From positions 28,112 through 92,111 of IMG/VR virus record IMGVR_UViG_3300031111_000008: DNA of 64,000 nucleotides; one strand, 5' to 3'. The translations under genes and the position numbers were made by a program. The notes under the pieces were generated by a model. The model made no database searches and was not told the origin of the DNA. It saw only the letters and a list, made by a program, of their open reading frames with translations. Below, piece by piece: positions 31,716-40,379 of this stretch; position 1 is the stretch's first letter, and each line of letters starts with the position of its first letter. Origin of the DNA: a virus.

Positions 31716-32735
31716 ATGGTAAAGATCGTGAGGGAGGATCTGATCAAAGTTCTCGATTTCCTCCAACCAGGACTTTTGGAAGCGACCAAGGATCGGCCTG
31801 GTTTCTATTGCTTTTCTATAGGCAAAGTATTTTCTTGGAACGATAACGTTGCATGCGAAGTGGCGTTCAGAAATGGAGGCGCAAACTTCAAAGTACCAGC
31901 CGATCCTCTAAGGACTCTTCTTGGCAAACTCTCAGATCAGGAGATTAGTTTTTGCGTCGAGGAGAATCAGCTACGGATACGAGGAATCAACAAGCGGGCC
32001 AAGATCAACCTGCTGGAGTTGGAGAATGAAGTTATTCCCAGAAAATCTGTAAAAACCAAGTGGGAGGAGCTGCCGGAAGGATTTGAGGAGGCTTTGAAAG
32101 TAGTGATGCCCAGCGCTGCCAGGAAGCAGGAAGGTATAGAGAGATACATTCATTTTCATCCTGGATGGGTAGAGGCTTGCGATAATTTTCAAGCGGTTCG
32201 TTGTGATCTGGTTGGTTGGGACGATTCGATTCTGATACACGCGGCATGGGCAAAGCACCTGGTTGGTGCAGGATTGACTCGTTTTGTAATTGAACAAGGT
32301 TGGATCCATTTCAAAAGTTCTGTGGGACGAATCAGTCTGCGGAGGTACGATGACGATTATCCAGACTACTACTCGGCAGCGTTTGCAGGGGATGGCAGGG
32401 TAATGAAAATGCCGAAGGGGCTTGAGGGCATTATCAATCGGGCCGTCGTGATGAGTAAGGACGAGAAAGTTGGTGAAGAGCTTGGGGACGATGTCGAGAT
32501 TAGTTTCAGAGACGGGCGGGTAACTGTACGGTCCAAAGGCAAGTACGGATCTTATCAGGAGTTTGTGAATGAGGATTACAACAGCTACGTGGAGGACGAG
32601 AACGTTTCGTTCATTGTTTCTGCTAGCATGTTCAAACGAATGTTGGATATGCCAGGAAAGTGCGAAGTGACGGACAGGACGTTGAGGAAGATTACGGGTT
32701 CCTGTTCGTTTGCTGTTCGGTTGAATTCTAATTGA
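31716..32735 (+). CDS. DNA polymerase sliding clamp (beta-like)
   Basis: 339 residues from ATG 31716 (AGGAAGG upstream). Three-part layout of similar strand-helix units, with FKVPADPLRTLLGKL, ISLRRYDDDYPDY and FIVSASMFKRMLDM typical of DnaN-type domains. Divergent from cellular DnaN. The clamp loader at 36161 would place it on DNA for the polymerase domain at 34564. Confidence 0.75.
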   Translation: MVKIVREDLIKVLDFLQPGLLEATKDRPGFYCFSIGKVFSWNDNVACEVAFRNGGANFKVPADPLRTLLGKLSDQEISFCVEENQLRIRGINKRAKINLLELENEVIPRKSVKTKWEELPEGFEEALKVVMPSAARKQEGIERYIHFHPGWVEACDNFQAVRCDLVGWDDSILIHAAWAKHLVGAGLTRFVIEQGWIHFKSSVGRISLRRYDDDYPDYYSAAFAGDGRVMKMPKGLEGIINRAVVMSKDEKVGEELGDDVEISFRDGRVTVRSKGKYGSYQEFVNEDYNSYVEDENVSFIVSASMFKRMLDMPGKCEVTDRTLRKITGSCSFAVRLNSN

Positions 32736-32753
32736 TCCAGTCAAGGGGTTGTG

Positions 32754-33941
32754 ATGGAAGGTTTTCTCTCGCCTTCTGTTCTGAATACGTACGACAAACC
32801 CACGAATCCGAAGTGTGGGAAATGCGGTTTGTTTCGTAAGTGCAACTCTCCGAAGATGCCGATGACGGGAGAAGGTGGGGAGAAAATACTAGTTGTTGCG
32901 GAAGCGCCCGGAAAAAATGAAGATGAAGAAAACACTCAGCTGATAGGTAAGTCTGGACAACTCCTCCGAAAACATCTCCGAGAATGCGGGATTGATCTCG
33001 ATAGAGATTGTTGGAAAACTAATGCGGTTATTTGCTATCCAGGCGATACTCCTACTCCGAAGCAGGTGGAGTATTGCTTTGCCAATCTAAGGGCTACTAT
33101 CAAGGAAACTAATCCCGAGATCATCATTGTCCTTGGTGGCACAGCTGTCTCTTCTCTCATAGGCTGGTTGTGGAAAAGCAGTACGGGAAAGTTGTCTCGT
33201 TGGGTGGGTTGGCAAATTCCAGATCAGAAATTGAATGCTTGGATTTGTCCTACGTACCATCCGTCTTATATTCTTCGTAAGGATGAGTCTATTTACGAAG
33301 AACATTTTCATGATCACCTAGAAGCCGCCGTCAGTCTGAGAGGCAGACCCCATCCCAAGGAGCCTCGGCGATGGCATCGGGATGTACGGATCATTACGAA
33401 TACGGGCGAAGCTGCCGATGCCATCAAGAAGATTGTGGCGTGGGGAGAGGGACTAGCTGCTTTCGACTTCGAGACGGATCGACTGAAGCCCGACTCCGAG
33501 GACGCGAAGATCGTTTGTTGTTCTATAAGCCATGACGGGAAGACGATTGCTTTTCCCTGGTATGGATGCGTTCCTTCCGTAATGAAGAGGTTTATGGAAT
33601 CGGAGAGAATTGGAAAGATTGCAGCAAACATCAAATTCGAGCATCGATGGGTGAAGGCGAAGCTGGGAATCGATGTTGCGAATTGGGCTTTTGATACGAT
33701 GCAGGCGGCGCACCAGTTGGACAATCGAAAAGGAGTGACGGGGTTGAAGTTTCAATCCTACGTACGGTTGGGGCAACCTTCTTATGACGAGCACATCGCG
33801 CCGTGGCTAAAGGCCAAGTTGGGAAATGAGCAGAACCGCATAAGTAAGATTTCGACGCGGGAGCTGCTTTTGTATTGTGGTATGGATTCATTGTTGGAGT
33901 ACAAATTGGCTCTGATGCAAATGGAGGAGTTGGGAGTATGA
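32754..33941 (+). CDS. Uracil-DNA glycosylase fused to 3'-5' exonuclease
   Basis: 395 residues. Residues 1-200: a family 4/5-type UDG with cysteines CGKCGLFRKC for an iron-sulfur cluster, AEAPGKNEDEE, TNAVICYP and CPTYHPSYILR. Residues 230-395: DEDDy exonuclease with AAFDFETDRL (Exo I), NIKFEHRW (Exo II) and YCGMDSLLEY (Exo III). The exonuclease proofreads for the polymerase domain two genes later; the UDG may prevent uracil in the template. Confidence 0.88.
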   Translation: MEGFLSPSVLNTYDKPTNPKCGKCGLFRKCNSPKMPMTGEGGEKILVVAEAPGKNEDEENTQLIGKSGQLLRKHLRECGIDLDRDCWKTNAVICYPGDTPTPKQVEYCFANLRATIKETNPEIIIVLGGTAVSSLIGWLWKSSTGKLSRWVGWQIPDQKLNAWICPTYHPSYILRKDESIYEEHFHDHLEAAVSLRGRPHPKEPRRWHRDVRIITNTGEAADAIKKIVAWGEGLAAFDFETDRLKPDSEDAKIVCCSISHDGKTIAFPWYGCVPSVMKRFMESERIGKIAANIKFEHRWVKAKLGIDVANWAFDTMQAAHQLDNRKGVTGLKFQSYVRLGQPSYDEHIAPWLKAKLGNEQNRISKISTRELLLYCGMDSLLEYKLALMQMEELGV

Positions 33942-34264
33942 GCTTTCTTGATGGTTCGTGGCAAGTTGCTGGTGAAAAAACTTGCAAAGCCCCGTGGAAT
34001 GGGGGAAAGAATGGAAAGTATTTCCGTTGTGCTTACTGCGGGAAGAAGTTTGCGGTTGGTGATATATGGAGATGTATCTACACGAACGACATAAAGTATG
34101 GAGGTGGGAATCCTCTTTGCTGCGGGAAGTGCAGTGAGAAGGCGGGAAACTCGAAGGACGAGTTACGGAGGATCTGGTTGGAGAGAAGTATTACATGGAG
34201 GGAAATGCACTCTCCGAGTGGAATGTGGTGGTGGTTTGCTAGAAATTGTGAGGATCATGGATAG
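33938..34264 (+). CDS. Cysteine-rich zinc protein
   Basis: 108 residues from ATG 33938, overlapping the previous stop (ATGA). FRCAYCGKKF and PLCCGKCSEK give two CxxC zinc pairs; the rest is aromatic and basic. Inserted between the exonuclease and polymerase parts. Unknown role. Confidence 0.6.
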   Translation: MSFLDGSWQVAGEKTCKAPWNGGKNGKYFRCAYCGKKFAVGDIWRCIYTNDIKYGGGNPLCCGKCSEKAGNSKDELRRIWLERSITWREMHSPSGMWWWFARNCEDHG

Positions 34265-34571
34265 TTTTCAGGGGATGGAGAGAAAATTCTCTACGGTCTA
34301 TGCAGATCCTCCTTGGAGGTTTCGCAATCGGACTGTTAGGGGTGCTCCCGAAGGATACAACGCACATCATTATTCTACTATGAGCTTGGAAGAAATAATG
34401 GATCTTCCAGTAGGTGATTTGGTTTACATGTCTCAAAGGAGGGATCATTCACGAAAGCCCGACGAATTGCGTTCGATAATAAGATTTTGTAGTCCCGGTC
34501 CTTACTTGGAACTGTTTGCCCGCGAGAGGGTGAAAGGTTGGACGTGCTGGGGGGATGGAATAGATGGCTGA
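34257..34571 (+). CDS. MT-A70-like adenine methyltransferase with internal deletion
   Basis: 104 residues. STVYADPPWRFRNRT carries the catalytic D-P-P-W, and YSTMSLEEIMDLPVGDL is the usual next element. The sequence then jumps straight to RRDHSRKPDELRSII and SPGPYLELFARERVKGW, the family's C-terminus. About 90 residues, including the central strands, are missing without loss of frame. Likely inactive. It overlaps the zinc protein and polymerase genes by eight bases each. Confidence 0.7.
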   Translation: MDSFQGMERKFSTVYADPPWRFRNRTVRGAPEGYNAHHYSTMSLEEIMDLPVGDLVYMSQRRDHSRKPDELRSIIRFCSPGPYLELFARERVKGWTCWGDGIDG

Positions 34572-35955
34572 ACTCACTCCTAAAGATGCCTACCAACTAT
34601 TTCACGAGGGGACGTTAGCCCTTGCGGACGTAGAGGCTAATGGCATACGGGTTGATGTAGCCAAGCTTGACAAGAACATTAAGAGGGTTGAGAGAAGGAT
34701 AGAAGACAACCTGAAGAAACTGAAGCGGGATGAAGTTTGGGAGAAGTGGAAGGGAGTCTATGGGGAAAAAGCAAATATTGGCAGCCGTACTCAATTGGGC
34801 AAGATCATATTCGAGCATTTGGGTTATGAATGTACCCAAAGAACGGAGAAGACTGGCAGAGCGAAAGTCAGCGAGGAAACTCTTCAAGATGTAAACATAC
34901 CCTTCACGCGGGCTTGGTTGAAGATCGAGCATTTCAGAAAATTCCTATCGACTAGCCTAAAGGGAATTCGGAACGAGTTAGTTGGTGATAGGGTCCATGC
35001 GATCTACGATTTGCATTTGGCGATTTCATTCCGTTCCCGGTGCGAACGTCCCAACATGCAGAACCAGCCGATCAGGGAACCAGTTACAGGCAAGCTGATT
35101 CGAGAGTGTTTCATTGCCAGCCCGAACCACCACATCATGGAAGCGGATTTCGGAAGCTTGGAGTTTCTCATAGCGTGCTGTTTTTGGTGTGATGACACTA
35201 TGATCGAGTACGCCAACGATGAGACAAGGGATATTCATCGGGACATGGCGACTGAGTGTTACCACCTTCCTGAGAACGCGGTCCCGAAAGATTGTAGATT
35301 CTATACGAAGAACCAATTCGTATTTCCCCAGCTGTACGGCAGCGATTACGTAGCCTGTTCGAGAAATCTGTGGCACGCAATCGAAACCGCTAAGCTGAAG
35401 ACGGCGGATGGAATTCCTCTCAGGAGACATTTACGTAGAGAACTGGGGATTAAAAAGCTAGGTAGGTGCAGCCACAAATTTGATCCGTTTCCGGGAACGT
35501 ATGAGTACTACATTCGCCGTGTTCAGAACAACTTCAACAAACGCTTCTCTCAATACGCTGCCCGAAAGGAAGTCTGGTGGGAAAAGTACAAGGAGACGCG
35601 GCAGTTTCGGCTAATGACTGGTTTTGATGTTCGTGGGGTGTATCGGAAAAACCAGGTTTACAACATACCGATCCAGGGACCAGCCTTCCACTGTTTGCTT
35701 TGGAGTTTGATTCGTATGAACAACTGGTTGAAAGAGAACAACATGCGAACAAAGATCGTGGGGACGGTCCACGATTCAATCGTCTTCGATGTTCACAAGG
35801 ATGAGTTGGGAATAGTCATGAGGAAGTGCAAGGAAGTCATGACAAAGGACATACGGAAAGTTTGGGATTGGATTATCGTGCCTCTGAAAGTCGAGTTTGA
35901 GGCTTCGCCTGTGAACGGTTCTTGGTGGGAAAAGAAGGAGATTGATGATGCCTAG
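34564..35955 (+). CDS. DNA polymerase I family, polymerase domain
   Basis: 463 residues, no exonuclease domain. Motif A is HIMEADFGSLEFLIACC, motif B KNQFVFPQLYG (the K...F...YG helix), motif C GTVHDSIVFDV. RCERPNMQNQP before motif A is the R-x-N-x-Q signature. The exonuclease is encoded two genes upstream, so the A-family enzyme is split. This is the phage replicase. Confidence 0.92.
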   Translation: MAELTPKDAYQLFHEGTLALADVEANGIRVDVAKLDKNIKRVERRIEDNLKKLKRDEVWEKWKGVYGEKANIGSRTQLGKIIFEHLGYECTQRTEKTGRAKVSEETLQDVNIPFTRAWLKIEHFRKFLSTSLKGIRNELVGDRVHAIYDLHLAISFRSRCERPNMQNQPIREPVTGKLIRECFIASPNHHIMEADFGSLEFLIACCFWCDDTMIEYANDETRDIHRDMATECYHLPENAVPKDCRFYTKNQFVFPQLYGSDYVACSRNLWHAIETAKLKTADGIPLRRHLRRELGIKKLGRCSHKFDPFPGTYEYYIRRVQNNFNKRFSQYAARKEVWWEKYKETRQFRLMTGFDVRGVYRKNQVYNIPIQGPAFHCLLWSLIRMNNWLKENNMRTKIVGTVHDSIVFDVHKDELGIVMRKCKEVMTKDIRKVWDWIIVPLKVEFEASPVNGSWWEKKEIDDA

Positions 35956-36157
35956 ACGATTAAGACAGTCAGCCAGCGATGCCAGCAATGCGATAGACGC
36001 GGCGGCGAACGCTGTACGGGAAGCTGCCGTGACAATAGATTCTCTTGTTGAGGACATTTCGGAGCAAGGGATAGAGATAGGGGTGAAGAAAGTGGAAGCG
36101 GAGGATTTCATTTCGAGGTATCGTCTTTGCATCAAGCTAGGAACCGTCGAGAAGTAA
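35948..36157 (+). CDS. Small helical protein
   Basis: 69 residues from ATG 35948, overlapping the polymerase stop. Alanine-rich helix (SASDASNAIDAAANAVREAA), then an acidic and a basic end. Unknown; coupled to replisome genes. Confidence 0.5.
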   Translation: MPRRLRQSASDASNAIDAAANAVREAAVTIDSLVEDISEQGIEIGVKKVEAEDFISRYRLCIKLGTVEK

Positions 36158-36160
36158 CAG

Positions 36161-37078
36161 ATGGAACTCTACAAGAAATACCGGCCACAAGAACTGAGGG
36201 GTGTGGTAGGGCAAAAGAACGCTCTGCTACCGATAGTGGAGTTGGGCAAGAAGAAGAAGCTTCCACACACCATTCTCTTTTCGGGGCCGAGCGGAGTAGG
36301 GAAGACGACGACGGCAAGGATATTGGCGAAGAAGGTTAAGTGCAAGAAACCGGACTTGCATGAGATGGACGCCGCGCAGGTTCGAGGAATCGATGCCATT
36401 CGGGAAATAGCGGACAGAATTCGCCAACTTCCTATTGCAGGGGAATCCTCAGTATGGATAATAGATGAAGTGCATCAGTTGACGGGTGCGGCAGTAGATT
36501 CCTTCCTGAAGATCCTTGAGGATACTCCTTCTTATATCTACTTTTTTCTCTGCACGACGAACCCAGAGAAACTGAAGAGAACCATTCTTACGCGGTGCCA
36601 TCAGGTCAAGATGGTTCCTATCAATGATTTGCAGATGCGCAGGTTGTTGGTTCTAACTGCCAAAGCGGAAGGATTCAAGCTCAATGTTGAGGTTGTTGAT
36701 AAGATTACTGAGAATTCAGGAGGAAGTGCTCGGCAAGCTCTGGTTTACCTCAACGCGGTTTTGCTCATCCCGGAACCAGAGGATCAACTCAATGCAATTG
36801 GGAGCGTTGTAGCAGAAGCTAGTGGGATCGACTTGGCTAGATTGTTGGTGAAGAATCAATGCTCCTGGCGACAGCTTACGGACATTCTGGGGAAGTTGAA
36901 GCCTGATGATGTTGAGACGGTTCGTTGGACAGTGATGGGCTACTGCCGAAGCATTTTGTTGAAAGAGAAAAACCCTTTGGCAGCGAGAGTTTTGGATTTG
37001 TTTTTGGAACCTTTTTACGAAAGCAAGATGAATGGTTTGGTAGCCGCTTGCTGGCGAGCCAGGATGGAGGAAGGTTAG
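36161..37078 (+). CDS. Clamp loader ATPase (DnaX/RFC-like)
   Basis: 305 residues. YKKYRPQELRGVVGQ is the DnaX start, LFSGPSGVGKTTTARIL Walker A, VWIIDEVHQL Walker B, LTRCHQVKM the S/T-R-C motif with arginine finger. The C-terminal helical part is shorter than in bacterial tau. It opens the clamp encoded at 31716. Confidence 0.92.
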   Translation: MELYKKYRPQELRGVVGQKNALLPIVELGKKKKLPHTILFSGPSGVGKTTTARILAKKVKCKKPDLHEMDAAQVRGIDAIREIADRIRQLPIAGESSVWIIDEVHQLTGAAVDSFLKILEDTPSYIYFFLCTTNPEKLKRTILTRCHQVKMVPINDLQMRRLLVLTAKAEGFKLNVEVVDKITENSGGSARQALVYLNAVLLIPEPEDQLNAIGSVVAEASGIDLARLLVKNQCSWRQLTDILGKLKPDDVETVRWTVMGYCRSILLKEKNPLAARVLDLFLEPFYESKMNGLVAACWRARMEEG

Positions 37079-37282
37079 ATGAATCAGGAAGAAAAGGCTG
37101 CGTTTGATCAAGCTTTGGCCTTGTTTCGGGACACGATCCCAATAGCTTGGTATTCGATGTATCAAGGTTGTCGGCAGGCCGGTTTCACGAAAGCGGAATC
37201 TATGTCGTTGTTGAAGACTTATATTTTGGGTTTTGCTTCTAATGGGATAAACCCTCCCCCGACTGAGCAAGGAGAGAAATAG
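37079..37282 (+). CDS. Small helical protein
   Basis: 67 residues beginning directly after the clamp loader stop. Helical, ending GINPPPTEQGEK. Unknown; a small clamp-loader partner is a possibility only from position. Confidence 0.5.
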   Translation: MNQEEKAAFDQALALFRDTIPIAWYSMYQGCRQAGFTKAESMSLLKTYILGFASNGINPPPTEQGEK

Positions 37283-37786
37283 ATGAAAACAAAATGCCCA
37301 CATGAGGAAGGCGAAGACATTCTCGCCGTCGATCAGTATAGGCTAGATAGCGAATGGGTACGCCAGTCCCGTATTTACAACTACTACGCGGAACGAGCAG
37401 CGGACGCGAAACGGGAAGCGGACGAAGCCAAATCGAAGCTGGCTCTCATCGAAGCAAAGTTGCGTCTAGCTATCGTGTCCTCTCCCGACGAGTATGGGTT
37501 GGCTAAGACGACGGAGAAGGTTGTGGATGCGGCTATCGTGGTTCAGCCCGAGTGCATCGATGCTGCCAGGGACATGCGGGATGCCAGGTACAACGCGGAC
37601 TGCATAGCTAGTTTGCTAACAGCGTTGGATCATAAGAAGAAAGCGCTGGAGAACCTCGTCAGTCTGCAAGCCAGGGATTACTTCAGCGAACCCAAAGCGA
37701 GAGGTGAGGCGAGGGATGTTGCCGAAAGCGCCAAGCGGGATACTCCTGCAAGCCGTCTGAAAAAGAGAACGCGGAAATTGTCGTAA
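37283..37786 (+). CDS. Coiled-coil protein, possible recombination mediator
   Basis: 167 residues. Long charged helix (AADAKREADEAKSKLALIEA), a central PDEYGLAKTTEKVVDAAI segment and a basic end. Placed between the clamp loader and SSB/RecA genes, where T4-like phages carry UvsY-type mediators; I see no direct sequence proof. Confidence 0.5.
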   Translation: MKTKCPHEEGEDILAVDQYRLDSEWVRQSRIYNYYAERAADAKREADEAKSKLALIEAKLRLAIVSSPDEYGLAKTTEKVVDAAIVVQPECIDAARDMRDARYNADCIASLLTALDHKKKALENLVSLQARDYFSEPKARGEARDVAESAKRDTPASRLKKRTRKLS

Positions 37787-37824
37787 CCAGAAGGAAGAAG
37801 AACTTTTCAACGAGGGAAATCAAG

Positions 37825-39198
37825 ATGTCGAAAAAGAAGCGTAAGCCGATCAGTGCTAGGGGAGCAGTAGCGGACGCCGCGTCGGGCCGAGGTTCCAGTT
37901 ACCTAAAGCTGCCGAAGGGAGTCGAGCAGTTTGAACCCGACAAAAAGGTGTACAGGTTGGATTTCATGCCGTTCATTGCTGGGGATGAGAATCCGTCCAA
38001 GGAAGCCGTTCCTGGAGAGCCCTACACCGAGCGTCGGTTCTCTGTTCACAAGAACGTGGGGCCGGATGGTGATTGGGTAGTTTGCCCCGCCAAGAGTCTG
38101 CGGCACAAGCGTCCTTGTCCGATTTGTGAGTATTTGAAGAAGAAGTCCGTCGATCCGGACATCGATGCAGATGAGTTGAAGGAACTGAAGAAGAATATTG
38201 GGGCGAAGGAACGTCGTCTCTACCTCGTTAGGGATTTGGACGAGGATGGAACCGAGGGCAGGCTTCTCGTGTACGATGCTTCGTACTACACGTTCGGGGA
38301 GGTCATTGTCAACAAGATCCGCAGCGCCGACGAGGAAGATGGCTACGACTTCTTTGCGGATCCCGAGCAAGGTCTTGTTGTTCGAGTCTCTTTCAAGCGG
38401 GCGTCGGGAGGGAGTTGGTTGGAGGTGGCAGACCTGGAGTTCCGTCCTCGGAAGCATTCGTATCCCGAGGACGTTGCGGATGACATGCCCAGTCTGGACG
38501 ACATGATCCAACCAATGTCTTATAAGGAGATTCGGAACCTGTTTCTGGCTGTCGACAGCACCGATGCGGATGACGACGACAACGACGACGAACCCGCCCC
38601 CAGGAAGTCAAGGTCGAGGCTCGATGACGATGACGACGAACCCGCCCCGAGGAAAAGGAAGCCGCGTCGGGTGGTCGAAGACGATGACGACGACGATGAA
38701 CCCGCTCCGAGACGTTCAAGGAGAAAGTCTGTCGAAGACGACGACGACGACGAACCCGCATCGAGGAAACGGAAGCCGCGTCGGGTGGTCGAAGACGATG
38801 ACGACGAAGAGGAAGATCCTCCGAAGAAGAGTAAGCCGAAGAAAGCTCCTACGAGTGCTCACGATGTGAAATTGAAGAAGGGAGCCTTGGTACGGTTTGC
38901 CCGTGAGGATTGTACTGTTTTGAAGATCAGTCCCGATGGTACGAGCCTGATTTTGGAAGGGAACGAATCTGAGGAAATCTACAAGTCGATTGGGGTCGAC
39001 GACGTGGAGATTCTTGCGGTTGGAGAGGTTGATCCTGAGCCCGAGCCCGAACCCGAGGAGGAGAAGCCGAAGAGGAGAGCCAAGCCCGCTCCCGAACCGG
39101 ACGACGATGAAGGGGACGATGACGATGAAGGGGACGACGACGGCAGCGGTGACGACGGCGAGTGGGATTTTGGCGAGGATGAGGAGGAGGACGAGTAG
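37825..39198 (+). CDS. Single-stranded DNA-binding protein, gp32-like, with repeats
   Basis: 457 residues. Residues 30-235 resemble the gp32 core, including the zinc site region RHKRPCPICEYLKK. Residues 250-345 are four related acidic-basic repeats around DDDEPAPRKRKPRRVVED. A beta segment (KKGALVRFAREDCTVLKI) follows, then an acidic tail ending DFGEDEEEDE like SSB tails that recruit partners. The repeats are an unusual expansion; copy 2 and copy 4 are almost identical in DNA. Confidence 0.72.
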   Translation: MSKKKRKPISARGAVADAASGRGSSYLKLPKGVEQFEPDKKVYRLDFMPFIAGDENPSKEAVPGEPYTERRFSVHKNVGPDGDWVVCPAKSLRHKRPCPICEYLKKKSVDPDIDADELKELKKNIGAKERRLYLVRDLDEDGTEGRLLVYDASYYTFGEVIVNKIRSADEEDGYDFFADPEQGLVVRVSFKRASGGSWLEVADLEFRPRKHSYPEDVADDMPSLDDMIQPMSYKEIRNLFLAVDSTDADDDDNDDEPAPRKSRSRLDDDDDEPAPRKRKPRRVVEDDDDDDEPAPRRSRRKSVEDDDDDEPASRKRKPRRVVEDDDDEEEDPPKKSKPKKAPTSAHDVKLKKGALVRFAREDCTVLKISPDGTSLILEGNESEEIYKSIGVDDVEILAVGEVDPEPEPEPEEEKPKRRAKPAPEPDDDEGDDDDEGDDDGSGDDGEWDFGEDEEEDE

Positions 39199-39216
39199 GG
39201 AGAGGGTTTGTTGCTA

Positions 39217-39248
39217 GGCAGAGGAAGGGATTCCTCTGCCGCCTTTTT
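39217..39248 (+). terminator. Rho-independent terminator
   Basis: Perfect ten-pair stem (GGCAGAGGAA with TTCCTCTGCC) with a GGGA tetraloop and GCCTTTTT after it. Lies between the SSB and RecA genes. Confidence 0.88.
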
Positions 39249-39263
39249 CACCGAGATTGAAAC

Positions 39264-40361
39264 ATGCCAAAGAAAAAAGAAGTCGAGTACGTCGAGTCGC
39301 TGCTGAAGAAAGAAAGAAGCATGATGTTTGAGTCTCCAGGATTTCTGTCGTCGGGTAGCACGCTTTTGAATCTGGCTTGCACGGGGACGGTGGATGGGGC
39401 GTGGCCAATAGGGGCATATAGCTTGTTCATCGGAGATTCTTCGTCGGGGAAAACATGGGTTGGTTTATCGAGTCTTGCTGAAGCTTCTATCGATTCGAGG
39501 TTTGATTCTTATCGTCTGATTTATGACGGCGGCGAGTTCGGCGCTATGATGTCAATTCAGGATTACTTTGGCAAAAAGTTAGCAGAGAGGATTGAACCTC
39601 CCGCCTATGAGGATGGGATTCCTGTAGCTTCCCGTACGGTAGAAGAGATGTATGTCAGGATAGACGACGCGCTGGAAGATAGTCGTCCGTTTATTTGGAT
39701 TGAAGATTCGATGGATTGTCTCTCGTCGCTGGCGGAAATTGGTAAATTCAAGGACGTTCGGGATGCCGTGAAGAAGGATCGGGAAGTTTCTGGTTCGTAC
39801 GGAGATGGAAAAGCAAAAGTAAATTCTTCCAATCTCCGCAGGCTTATGACTCCTTTGCGGGAAAGTGGAAGTATCTTATTGATCCTGAACCAAACCCGTG
39901 ATTCGTTTGATCAATTTACCGCCAAAACTCGCAGTGGTGGTAGGGCTTTAGGTTTCTACGCCCAGGTCGAAGTTTGGTCTTCCATTAAGGAGCGGCTGAA
40001 GCGGACAGTAAACAAAAAGAAAAGGCAGTATGGAATTGTTAGCAAAATGGACGTGAAGCGGTCTCGGGTTACGGGTAAGGAGAGGACGGCGTTCGTACCC
40101 ATTTTGAATTCATCAGGGATAGACGAGTACGGATCGTTAGTAGACTTCCTCGTCGATGAGGGGGTTTGGAAGAAGGCTCGGGGGAAGCAGTCGTTGTTGG
40201 TTGATAATGCTTTCTCGATGAAGGAAGTTACTCGGGGAAAGCTAATCAAGATGGCCGAGGAGGATCCCGACGTTGCGGAGACCATGCGGGATTTGGTGCT
40301 AGAGACGTGGGATGGCATCGAAGAAGCTTTGAAGCCATTGAGGAAGAAACGGTATGGTTAA
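39264..40361 (+). CDS. RecA/UvsX-type recombinase
   Basis: 365 residues. LFIGDSSSGKTWVGLSSL is Walker A; FIWIEDSMDCLSSL the Walker B region; SILLILNQTRDSFDQ the L2-preceding segment with Asn-Gln-Thr. The C-terminus ends in a basic WDGIEEALKPLRKKRYG, a piece of which recurs in the chimeric ORF at 42531. Strand exchange in recombination-dependent replication, with the SSB encoded just upstream. Confidence 0.88.
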   Translation: MPKKKEVEYVESLLKKERSMMFESPGFLSSGSTLLNLACTGTVDGAWPIGAYSLFIGDSSSGKTWVGLSSLAEASIDSRFDSYRLIYDGGEFGAMMSIQDYFGKKLAERIEPPAYEDGIPVASRTVEEMYVRIDDALEDSRPFIWIEDSMDCLSSLAEIGKFKDVRDAVKKDREVSGSYGDGKAKVNSSNLRRLMTPLRESGSILLILNQTRDSFDQFTAKTRSGGRALGFYAQVEVWSSIKERLKRTVNKKKRQYGIVSKMDVKRSRVTGKERTAFVPILNSSGIDEYGSLVDFLVDEGVWKKARGKQSLLVDNAFSMKEVTRGKLIKMAEEDPDVAETMRDLVLETWDGIEEALKPLRKKRYG

Positions 40362-40379
40362 GGAGGGGCTCGGTTGGGT

